From the NCBI GenBank assembly GCA_016223165.1, contig JACRPO010000014.1, forward strand, positions 1-64,000: DNA of 64,000 nt, written 5' to 3'. Position numbers and translations under genes: made by a program. The notes under the pieces are model-generated. The model saw only the letters and a program-made list of their open reading frames with translations, searched no databases and was not told the origin of the DNA. Positions 6,835-14,396 of this stretch are shown in pieces (the first letter of the stretch is position 1; each line of letters starts with the position of its first letter). This DNA is from Burkholderiales bacterium. Lineage in GTDB: Bacteria; Pseudomonadota; Gammaproteobacteria; Burkholderiales; Burkholderiaceae_C.

Positions 6835-8703
6835 CTAGCGCCGGGCCCTACGCCCCAGCATCTCCATTAACTCGCGGAAGCTGCCCATCTCCGTGCCCGC
6901 CGCCAGATCCAGCACATGGCAACGCGAGTAGTACGGGCTCAAATCGAGCCCCACCCCCAGCCCGAACACCCGCGCCCCCTGCCTCTCCGCCCGCGCCACC
7001 ACCTCGCGCAGTTGGTGGTCGAGGTAATGCCGGTGATTGGCCTGGTGGGTAGCGCTGTCCATCGGTGACCCGTCGGAAAGCACGATGAGCAGCCGGCGCT
7101 GGCCACCGGGGTCGCCGGGGTGAAGGCTGCCGCCGCTGTGGCTGTTCTCCCACTCCCCCTGCCGCGCCAGCGCCCACCCCACCGCCTCCCCGTCGATGCC
7201 TTCCCGGAAGAGCTCGCCCTTCAGCAGCGCCGCCATCCCCAGCCTTGCGCGCCGCCATGGCGTCTCGGCCGCCTTGAATACGATGTGCAGCGCCTCGTTC
7301 AGCCGCCCCGGGTGGCGCGGGCGGCCGGCGCGCTGCCAGTCGCGCGCGGCGCGGCCGCCGCTCCACGCGCCTGTCGTGAAGCCCAGCACCTCGACGGCCA
7401 CGCCGGCCATCTCCAGCGCGCGCGCCAGCACGTCGGCCAGCACGGCCACGTGGGGCGCGTGCTCGCGCATGGAGCCCGAGCAGTCGATGAGCAGGGTGAT
7501 CAGCGTGTCGGCGCGCGACTCGATGCGCTCGCTGCGGAAGAGCCGGCGCTCGGTGGGTGAGGTGATCAGCCGCGCGAGGTGGGCGCCGTCGATGCGCCCT
7601 TCTTCGAGCGCGCCCTGCCAGCCTTCCACCGCGGGCCGCGCCAGCAGCGCCTGGAAGTTGCGGGCGATGTGCGCCAGGTTCAGGCGGGCGGCTTCGATGC
7701 GCGCGTCGAGCTCGGCGCGCAGCTGCTCGAGCTGCGCCTTGCGCGCCAGGCTGGTGGCGGCGGCCTCGCGGTCGTAGGCGGTGGTGAAGATGCGGTAGCG
7801 CTCGCCAGGCGCCTCAAGCAGCGGGCTCTTGCCGCTGGCGGCCAGCGCCGCGCGTTCTTCGGTGGATGCCGGTTTGGGGTCCGGCGGCTCGATCCACAGG
7901 TTGAAGGCGACGGCGGCGCTGTCGTCTTCTTCCTCGCTGTCTTCGTCGATGGCGTTACGCAGGGCGGCGCCGCCTTCTCCGTCGGCCTCAGTGGCATTCG
8001 CCAGCATCTGCGCCACGTGGCGGGCGATGGCCCGCGCGTGCGGCGCGTAGGCGGCCTGGTCGTGCACGTGCCGGCGCAGGCCCGCCAGTGGCACACCGAG
8101 CGCCGGGCCCAGGCTCGCGCGCGTGGCTTCGAGCAGGCCCTCGTCGGGCTCCACGGCGGGCTCGCCGGTGAGGCGCGCGCGCACCATCTGCACGATGCAG
8201 TAGACGAGCAGCCCGCGCGCCGTGGCCGTGTGCCCGGCGGCGTGGAAGGCGAGCGACCAGGCCTCGAAGCAGCGGGTGAGGTTGTGGCGCACGCCGGGCA
8301 GGGCGTGAGCATGTGGGGCGAAAGCGTGCGACGCGAGGGCTTCCACGCGCAGCTGCTCGAAGACCTCGAAGAGCATGCGCTCGGCGGGCTCCTGCAGGTG
8401 GCCTTGGGCGGTGGCTGCTTCGATGATGCGCTGGTGCAGCGCGGCATCGCTCAACGAAAGGCGCAGCGCGATGCCGTCAGCCGCCCCGCGGAAGACGGTG
8501 AAGTCGGTGGTGCTCGCGAGCGGCGGGTGCAGGTGCGGCGCCCAGCGCGGCAGCGGGCGCTGGCCGTGGAAGATCCGCCGCGCGCGGTAGTGCAGCTCGC
8601 GCTCGCCGCTGAGCGCGCGCATGGTGGCAGCGCACAGGGCTTCCATGTGCTCCTGGCGGCGGGCGCGGGCTTGGGCCTGGGCCTGGGCGGTGGCTTCCGG
8701 CAC
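6835..8703 (-). CDS. cobT: CobT-like VWA protein (cobaltochelatase subunit type)
   Basis: A 622-aa protein with the CobT layout: N-terminal helical domain (FTVFRGAADGIALRLSLSDA), an acidic linker (AIDEDSEEEDDS) and a C-terminal von Willebrand A domain with the MIDAS DCSGSM near residue 405 and a later LSDGSPMDS. In aerobic B12 synthesis CobN-CobS-CobT insert Co2+ into hydrogenobyrinic acid diamide. No cobN is in this window, so a general MoxR/VWA chaperone role is possible. The start is placed at a GTG (8701-8703), 25 bp after cobS; the ATG at 8644-8646 is an alternative. It is co-directional with iclR and cobS, probably one transcript. Confidence 0.8.
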   Translation of the reverse strand: MPEATAQAQAQARARRQEHMEALCAATMRALSGERELHYRARRIFHGQRPLPRWAPHLHPPLASTTDFTVFRGAADGIALRLSLSDAALHQRIIEAATAQGHLQEPAERMLFEVFEQLRVEALASHAFAPHAHALPGVRHNLTRCFEAWSLAFHAAGHTATARGLLVYCIVQMVRARLTGEPAVEPDEGLLEATRASLGPALGVPLAGLRRHVHDQAAYAPHARAIARHVAQMLANATEADGEGGAALRNAIDEDSEEEDDSAAVAFNLWIEPPDPKPASTEERAALAASGKSPLLEAPGERYRIFTTAYDREAAATSLARKAQLEQLRAELDARIEAARLNLAHIARNFQALLARPAVEGWQGALEEGRIDGAHLARLITSPTERRLFRSERIESRADTLITLLIDCSGSMREHAPHVAVLADVLARALEMAGVAVEVLGFTTGAWSGGRAARDWQRAGRPRHPGRLNEALHIVFKAAETPWRRARLGMAALLKGELFREGIDGEAVGWALARQGEWENSHSGGSLHPGDPGGQRRLLIVLSDGSPMDSATHQANHRHYLDHQLREVVARAERQGARVFGLGVGLDLSPYYSRCHVLDLAAGTEMGSFRELMEMLGRRARR

Positions 8704-8728
8704 GGGAGGGTGGCGGCGGAAAGAGCCC

Positions 8729-9739
8729 TCACCCCTGCCCGCTCCCGCTAGCGGGAGCGGGAGTGAATGCGGGGTCGAGCTCGCGGGCGAAGCAGCGCTG
8801 GAAGTACTCGGCCACCACCGGCACCTCGGCCTCGTCGCATTTGTTGGCGAAGGCCAGGCGAAACGCCACACCCACGTCGCCGAAGACCTCCAGGTTCTCG
8901 GCCCAGCTGATCACCGTGCGCAAGCTCATCAGCGTGCTGAGGTCACCCACCGCAAAGCCGCGCCGCGTGAGCGTGGCGAGCTGCACCATCGCGGCCAGCG
9001 TCTCGCGGTGTTCGGGCCCGGCGAAGGCGGGCACGCGCGCGGCGACGATGGCCGCTTCTTCGTCGGCGCCCAGGTAGTTGAGCGTGGCCACGATATTCCA
9101 GCGGTCGACTTGCGCGTGGTTGAGGCGCTGCGCGCCGGGGTACAGGCCATTCAGGTTGCCGAGGCCCACGGTGTTGCTGGTGGCGAAGAGGCGGAAACAG
9201 GGGTGCGGCGTGATGACGCGGTTCTGGTCGAGCAGCGTGAACTTGCCGTCGCGCTCGAGCACGCGCTGGATCACGAACATCACGTCGGGGCGGCCGGCGT
9301 CGTATTCGTCGAAGACCAGCGCCACCGGGCGCTGCAGGGCCCAGGGCAGCATGCCTTCCTGGAATTCGGTGACCTGCTGGCCCTCGCGCAGTACCACGGC
9401 GTCGCGGCCGACGAGGTCGAGGCGGCTGATGTGGCCGTCGAGGTTGACGCGCAAGCAAGGCCAGTTCAGGCGCGCCGCCACCTGCTCGATGTGCGTGCTC
9501 TTTCCGGTGCCGTGCAGGCCTTGCAGCATGACGCGCCTGTTGCGCACAAAGCCGGCGAGCAGCGCGCGCGTGACGTCGGGGTTGAAGCGGTAGACCGGGT
9601 CGATTTCCGGCACATGCTCGTCGCGCTCTTCGAAGGCATGCACCTCGAGCGGCGTGTCGAAGCCGAAGACCTTGCGCACGGAGATCGGCCGCGTGGGCCG
9701 TATGGGCAGCGCCGGCTTCACGGCTTGAAGGTCGCTCAA
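8729..9739 (-). CDS. cobS: CobS-like AAA+ ATPase (cobaltochelatase subunit type)
   Basis: A 336-aa MoxR-class AAA+ ATPase. Walker A is GLHGTGKST, Walker B is ALVFDEYDAGRPDV, sensor 1 is LFATSNT, and the CobS N-terminal segment VFGFDTPLEVHAFEE is present. CobS powers the chelatase together with CobT, encoded next. The start is a TTG at 9737-9739 with GGAG 6 bp upstream. It overlaps the iclR stop as TTGA, giving translational coupling. The only in-frame ATG upstream would add a Gly/Ala/Arg-rich segment made from iclR sequence in another frame and is rejected. Confidence 0.85.
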   Translation of the reverse strand: MSDLQAVKPALPIRPTRPISVRKVFGFDTPLEVHAFEERDEHVPEIDPVYRFNPDVTRALLAGFVRNRRVMLQGLHGTGKSTHIEQVAARLNWPCLRVNLDGHISRLDLVGRDAVVLREGQQVTEFQEGMLPWALQRPVALVFDEYDAGRPDVMFVIQRVLERDGKFTLLDQNRVITPHPCFRLFATSNTVGLGNLNGLYPGAQRLNHAQVDRWNIVATLNYLGADEEAAIVAARVPAFAGPEHRETLAAMVQLATLTRRGFAVGDLSTLMSLRTVISWAENLEVFGDVGVAFRLAFANKCDEAEVPVVAEYFQRCFARELDPAFTPAPASGSGQG

Positions 9740-10674
9740 CGCGCGCTCCTGCGGGCAGCAGTGTTCGATCGGGCGGGCGCGGGCCGGTCGAGCGCTGCCA
9801 GCGCCTGCGCGGCACGCCGCAGCGCCGGCAGCACCTGCGCGGCGCGCTGCACGGGCATGCGCATCGCCGGCGCCTGCACCGCCAGGCACAGCGCGGCGCG
9901 TGTGCCGGTGGCGGGCGGCACGGGCACGGCCACGCACACCAGGCCGGGCAGGAACTCCTCGCGGTCGAGCGCGTGGCCTTCGCGCACGATGCGCGCGAGC
10001 TCGGCCTCCAGCGCCGCCGGCTTCGTCAGCGTGGCGGGCGTGAAGGCCTGCAGCGGCGTGGCGCCGAGCAGGCGCCGGCGCTCGGACTTCGGCATCTGCG
10101 CCAGAAAGAGCTTGCCGCTCGCCGAGCAGTGCACCGGCACGCGCGAGCCCGGCTGCAGGTAGAAGCGCAGCGGCGCGGCGGTCTCGACGCGGTCGACATA
10201 CAGCACCTCGCCGCCGGCCAGCGTGGTGAGGTTGCAGCTCTCGCCGAGCTCATCGACCAGCGCGCGCAGCACCTGGTGGCGCGCGCCGTGCAGGCCGCTG
10301 TTCATCAGCAAGCTCTCGGCCAGGCGGCGCGCACGCGCGCCGGCGCCGTATTGGCGGCCGTCGCCCTCGCGCTGCAGCAGGCCCGCGCCTTCGAGCTGCT
10401 GCAGCATGCGGTGCATCGTGGCCTTCGGCAGTGCCGTGGCGTCGGCCAGCGCCTGCAGCGAGTGCGGGCCTTCGCGCGCCGCGATGTGCTCCAGCAGCGC
10501 CAGCAGGCGCAAGGCCGGCGTCTCGCCCCGCACCTCGGCGACGGCGCGCCGGGCTGCCTTCGAGGCTGCGGCCCGGGCCGGCCCCGCGCTCTTCGTGGGC
10601 TTGCCGGGCTTGTGCGGGCGCTTGCTCACCGGCCCCTGGGCGACCGGAACTTCGGTGACAGTGGCGGCGCGCAT
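9736..10674 (-). CDS. IclR-family transcriptional regulator
   Basis: A 312-aa regulator. The basic, Ala-rich N-terminal tail (about 55 residues) precedes the winged-helix domain (ALRLLALLEHIAAREGPHSL, then LPKATMHRMLQQLEGAGLL). The IclR effector domain follows, with typical blocks such as LYVDRVE, VPVHCSASGKLFLA and GHALDREEFLPGLVCVAVPV. It is divergent from xsc, the usual arrangement for a local regulator responding to a sulfonate intermediate. A 17-bp inverted repeat in the 142-bp intergenic region is a candidate operator. Downstream it overlaps cobS. The target and effector are inferred from position only. Confidence 0.88.
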   Translation of the reverse strand: MRAATVTEVPVAQGPVSKRPHKPGKPTKSAGPARAAASKAARRAVAEVRGETPALRLLALLEHIAAREGPHSLQALADATALPKATMHRMLQQLEGAGLLQREGDGRQYGAGARARRLAESLLMNSGLHGARHQVLRALVDELGESCNLTTLAGGEVLYVDRVETAAPLRFYLQPGSRVPVHCSASGKLFLAQMPKSERRRLLGATPLQAFTPATLTKPAALEAELARIVREGHALDREEFLPGLVCVAVPVPPATGTRAALCLAVQAPAMRMPVQRAAQVLPALRRAAQALAALDRPAPARSNTAARRSAR

Positions 10675-10708
10675 CGGGGCACGATGGTAGCGGCAAACCC
10701 GTCGCCCG

Positions 10709-10725
10709 ATTCCGCGTTCCGGAAT
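10709..10725. promoter_or_regulatory. Inverted repeat, candidate IclR operator
   Basis: ATTCCG-N5-CGGAAT, a perfect 6-bp inverted repeat between the divergent iclR and xsc genes. GTTCCGG recurs 15 bp further (10716 and 10731) and TTTCCGGGA at about 10738, so two or three half-sites on one face of the helix are possible. IclR-type operators are commonly such GC/AT mixed palindromes. Confidence 0.5.
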
Positions 10726-10816
10726 GCCAGGTTCCGGTTTCCGGGATCCGTGGCTATGATGGCCGCCCCCACCGCCCGAGCCCCATCTGCCTGGCCCACT
10801 TGCCGGAGATCCAACG

Positions 10817-12640
10817 ATGAACCACCCGCAACCCATTGCAGCGCGCACCATCGTCAGCGGCCTCACGCGCATGACGCCTTCCGAGGCCTTCGTCGAGACG
10901 CTCGTCGCGCAGGGCGTGGACACGATGTTCGGCATCATGGGCAGCGCCTTCATGGACGCGATGGACATCTTCGCGCCGGCGGGCATCCGCCTCATCCCGG
11001 TGGTGCACGAGCAGGGCGCCGGCCACATGGCCGACGGTTATGCGCGCGTGAGCGGCCGACACGGCGTCATCATCGGCCAGAACGGCCCGGGCATCAGCAA
11101 TGCGGTGACGGCCGTCGCCGCGGCCTACTGGGCGCACAGCCCGGTGGTGGTGATCACGCCCGAGACGGGCACGCTGACGCAGGGGCTCGGCGGCTTCCAG
11201 GAGGCGCACCAGCTGCCCATGTTCCGCGAGTTCACCAAGTACCAGGCGCACGTGGGCAACAACAAGCGCATGGCCGAGCTCACGGCGCGCGCCTTCGACC
11301 GCGCCTTGCTGGAGATGGGGCCGACGCAGCTCAACATCCCGCGCGACCTGTTCTACGGCGACATCACGGTCGAGATCCCGAAGCCGATCCGCATCGAGCG
11401 CGGCGCCGGCGGCGAGGAGGCGTTGAAGGCGGCGGCCGACCTCATCGCCGCCGCGAAACGGCCGGTGATGATCTCCGGCGGCGGCGTGGTGATGGGCAAT
11501 GCCTTCAAGGACGCCATCGCGCTGGCCGAGCGCATCGGCTGCCCGGTGGTCAACAGCTACCAGCACAACGACAGCTTCCCGGCCAGCCACGCGCAGTGGT
11601 GCGGCCCGCTCGGCTACCAGGGCAGCAAGGCCGGCATGCGGCTCATCGCCGAGGCCGACGTTGTCATCGCGCTCGGCACGCGGCTCGGGCCTTTCGGCAC
11701 GCTGCCGCAGTACGGCATGGACTACTGGCCCAAGGGCGCCAAGCTCGTGCAGATCGATGCCGATGCCAAGATGCTGGGCCTGGTGAAGAAGGTCGATGTC
11801 GGCATCTGCGGCGATGCCGGCGCAGCGGCGCGCGCGCTGCTCGAGCTGCTCGCCGGCCGCCAACTCGCGAGCGACAAGGCCGAGCGCGCTGCCAAGATCG
11901 CCGCCGAGAAGGCGGCGTGGGAGAAGGAACTCGGCGAGTGGACGCACGAGCGCGACGCCTACAGCCTGGACATGATCGAGGAGGCCAAGGGCGAGAAGAC
12001 GCCCACCGGCAACGCCGGCGGCCGCTGGCTGCACCCGCGCCAGGTGCTGCGCGAGCTGGAGCGCGCGATGCCGGCGCACGTGATGGTCTCCACCGACATC
12101 GGCAACATCAACTCGATCGCGCACAGCTACCTGCGCTTCGAGGAGCCGCGTTCGTTCTTCGCGCCGATGAGCTTCGGCAACTGCGGCTATGCGCTGCCCA
12201 CCATCATCGGCGCCAAGGTGGCGGCTCCGCACCGGCCGGCGGTGGCCTACTCGGGCGACGGCGCCTGGGGCATGAGCATGAGCGAGATCATGACCTGCGT
12301 GCGCCACGACATCCCCGTCACAGGCATCGTCTTCCACAACCGCCAGTGGGGCGCGGAGAAGAAGAACCAGGTCGACTTCTACAGCCGCCGCTTCGTCGCC
12401 GGCGAGCTCGACAACCCCAGCTTCGCGGGCATCGGCCGCGCCATGGGTGCCGAGGGCATCATGGTCGACAAGCTCGAGGACGTGGGCCCGGCATTGAAGA
12501 AGGCGGTGGACCTGCAGATGAACGCGAAGAAGAGCTGCGTCGTCGAGATCATGTGCACGCGCGAGCTGGGCGACCCGTTCCGCCGCGACGCGCTGGCCAA
12601 GCCCGTGCGCTTTCTCGACAAGTACAAGGACTTCGTCTGA
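10817..12640 (+). CDS. xsc: Sulfoacetaldehyde acetyltransferase
   Basis: A 607-aa ThDP-dependent enzyme that converts sulfoacetaldehyde and phosphate into acetyl phosphate and sulfite, the key cleavage in taurine/isethionate catabolism. The sequence has the ThDP-family Glu in VVHEQGAGHMADGYARVSG (near residue 65), FGIMGSAFMDAMDIFAP typical of Xsc, and the ThDP/Mg motif GDGAWGMSMSEI near residue 480. Length is as expected for Xsc (about 600). GGAG lies 9 bp upstream of the ATG. Pta follows after 2 bp and would turn acetyl phosphate into acetyl-CoA. No taurine transporter or dehydrogenase is adjacent. Confidence 0.92.
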   Translation: MNHPQPIAARTIVSGLTRMTPSEAFVETLVAQGVDTMFGIMGSAFMDAMDIFAPAGIRLIPVVHEQGAGHMADGYARVSGRHGVIIGQNGPGISNAVTAVAAAYWAHSPVVVITPETGTLTQGLGGFQEAHQLPMFREFTKYQAHVGNNKRMAELTARAFDRALLEMGPTQLNIPRDLFYGDITVEIPKPIRIERGAGGEEALKAAADLIAAAKRPVMISGGGVVMGNAFKDAIALAERIGCPVVNSYQHNDSFPASHAQWCGPLGYQGSKAGMRLIAEADVVIALGTRLGPFGTLPQYGMDYWPKGAKLVQIDADAKMLGLVKKVDVGICGDAGAAARALLELLAGRQLASDKAERAAKIAAEKAAWEKELGEWTHERDAYSLDMIEEAKGEKTPTGNAGGRWLHPRQVLRELERAMPAHVMVSTDIGNINSIAHSYLRFEEPRSFFAPMSFGNCGYALPTIIGAKVAAPHRPAVAYSGDGAWGMSMSEIMTCVRHDIPVTGIVFHNRQWGAEKKNQVDFYSRRFVAGELDNPSFAGIGRAMGAEGIMVDKLEDVGPALKKAVDLQMNAKKSCVVEIMCTRELGDPFRRDALAKPVRFLDKYKDFV

Positions 12641-12642
12641 GC

Positions 12643-13656
12643 GTGCAGCGCGCGGCGCCGGGCCCGCCGGCGGCCACCGGCGCGGCTCTCGAAACCGGCT
12701 ATGCGCACCCGCGGCTGCGCGAGCTGATCGAGCGCGCGCGTGCCAAGACGGCCGGTGCCGCACCATCGGCCGCGCCGACGCCGATCGCCATCGCGCACCC
12801 GGGCGACCTGCACGCCCTGCGCGCCGCTGCCGCGATGGCCGACGAGGGCATCGCGCGGCCGCTGCTCGTCGGTGGGCGCGAGCTCATCGCGCGCGCCGCC
12901 GCAGCGGCCGGCCTCGATGCCGGCCGCTTCGAGATTGTCGAAACCGCGGAAGACGCGAACTCCGCAGCCGCGCGCGCGGTGGCGCTGGCGCGCGAGGGTG
13001 TGGTGCAGGCGCTGATGAAGGGCTCGCTGCACACCGACGAATACCTCGGCGCCATCGTGCACCGCAGCGCCGGCCTGCGCCTGCGCGACACGCGCATCTC
13101 GCACAGCTTCGTCTTCGACCTGCCGCGTTATCACAAGCTCCTGTCACTGGCCGACTGCGTGGTGAACGTGATGCCGAAGCCGCGCGCCAAGCACCACATC
13201 CTCGGCAATGCGGTGCGGCTGCTGCGCACGCTCGGCGTGCCCGAGCCCAAGGTGGCCGTGGTGGCTGCGGTGGAAACGGTGACCGAGGCCATCCAGGCCA
13301 CCGTGGATGCGCGCACGCTAGTGGAATCGGCACTGAACGGGCAGTTCGGCGCCGTGCAGGTGGAGGGGCCGTTCGGATTCGACAACGCGTTTTCGGCCGA
13401 GGCGGCGCGCATCAAGGGGCTGAAGTCGCTGGTCGCAGGCGATGCCGACTTGATGCTGATGCCCGACCTCAATGCCGGGAACATGCTCTACAAGAGCTTC
13501 GTCTACGTGGGCGGGGCGGAGTGCGCGGGGCTGGTGCTCGGCGTGCAAGTGCCGGTGATCCTGACTTCACGGGCGGATTCGCAGTTGGCGCGGTTGGCAT
13601 CGGTGGCGTTGGCGGTGCTGGCCGGGCGGGACGAGAGGGGAGCGGAGCGCGATTGA
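12643..13656 (+). CDS. pta: Phosphate acetyltransferase
   Basis: A 337-aa protein of the phosphate acetyl/butyryltransferase family, short form without the DRTGG regulatory domain. Hallmarks are GVVQALMKGSLHTDEYLGA, RDTRISHSFVFDLP, EGPFGFDNAFS and MPDLNAGNMLYKSFVYVGGAECAGLVLG. It converts acetyl phosphate from Xsc into acetyl-CoA. The start is a GTG at 12643-12645, 2 bp after the xsc stop, because no ATG exists before the conserved HPRLRELIERA segment. The xsc-pta order is standard for bacterial C2-sulfonate degradation and confirms the role of the first gene. Confidence 0.9.
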   Translation: MQRAAPGPPAATGAALETGYAHPRLRELIERARAKTAGAAPSAAPTPIAIAHPGDLHALRAAAAMADEGIARPLLVGGRELIARAAAAAGLDAGRFEIVETAEDANSAAARAVALAREGVVQALMKGSLHTDEYLGAIVHRSAGLRLRDTRISHSFVFDLPRYHKLLSLADCVVNVMPKPRAKHHILGNAVRLLRTLGVPEPKVAVVAAVETVTEAIQATVDARTLVESALNGQFGAVQVEGPFGFDNAFSAEAARIKGLKSLVAGDADLMLMPDLNAGNMLYKSFVYVGGAECAGLVLGVQVPVILTSRADSQLARLASVALAVLAGRDERGAERD

Positions 13657-13809
13657 GCGGAGGCGATTGAGCGGAAGCGATTTGACCGGCAGCAAGTCGG
13701 CGGTCGCCGCAGTCAGGCGACGCGACCTGCCCGCACGGCCCTTGGCCGACACCGCTCGGCGCAGCCCCGGCGCTTGCCCCAACGAACCGCAACGCCACCG
13801 AGCCACGTC

Positions 13810-14385
13810 TCAGAACGACGACCCCGGCTCCTTCAAGAACGCCAACTCCTCGGCCGTCGAGACCCGCCCCAGTGCCTCGTTGCGATGCGGAAAACGCCCG
13901 AAGCGCGCGATGATCACCTCGTGCTTCTTGGCCCACACCTCGTTGTCGGCCATCTCCGGACACTCGGCACCCAGCCGTGCGAAGAGCCGCAAGGACTCGC
14001 GCTGCACATCGATGTCCTCGCTGTGCTCGAAGGGCAGGTAGACGAACGAGCGCATCACGCCGCTCAGCCAGCGGTCGTCGCCACGCACCACCATCGCCTG
14101 CGCGGCCGCCAGCGCAAACACGTCGCCGGCGAAGGCCTTCGCGCTGCCGCGGAAGAGGTTGCGCGTGAACTGGTCGAGCAGGAGGATGCGCGCGAGCGCA
14201 CCGCTGGGGGTCGCATCCCAGGCACGGAGCTCACCCTTCAGCGCCGCCTCCACCTGCGTGCCGAAGCGGGCGCGGATGCGTTCGTCGAAAGCCTCGTCCT
14301 TGCGGAACCACTCGGCGCGTGGTTCCTCGCTCGGCGGCAAGCCGAACCAGAAGTGGATGACTTCTTCGGCGGCGGGCAGTGCCAT
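13810..14385 (-). CDS. DUF924 family protein
   Basis: A 191-aa cytoplasmic protein with the DUF924 pattern: VIHFWFGLPPSEEPRAEWFRKDEAFDERIRARF near the N-terminus, ILLLDQFTRNLFRGSAKAFAGD around residue 70, SFVYLPFEHSED near 115, and RFGRFPHRNEALGR near the end. The fold is helical and TPR-like; the family's function is not established. The ATG at 14383-14385 is preceded by a weak GAGG and fits the family start, whereas upstream in-frame sequence is only shadow of the next gene. It is co-directional with the GGDEF-EAL gene, which ends 11 bp before it, so both may be co-transcribed. Confidence 0.88.
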   Translation of the reverse strand: MALPAAEEVIHFWFGLPPSEEPRAEWFRKDEAFDERIRARFGTQVEAALKGELRAWDATPSGALARILLLDQFTRNLFRGSAKAFAGDVFALAAAQAMVVRGDDRWLSGVMRSFVYLPFEHSEDIDVQRESLRLFARLGAECPEMADNEVWAKKHEVIIARFGRFPHRNEALGRVSTAEELAFLKEPGSSF

Positions 14386-14396
14386 GGGGAGCAACC

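Noticed and set aside
9973..13656. Very long open frame (+ strand) crossing iclR and xsc
   Set aside because: Its first part is the reverse complement of iclR and out-of-frame xsc; only the last 338 codons (from 12643) are real, as pta. Long frames are expected at this GC content.
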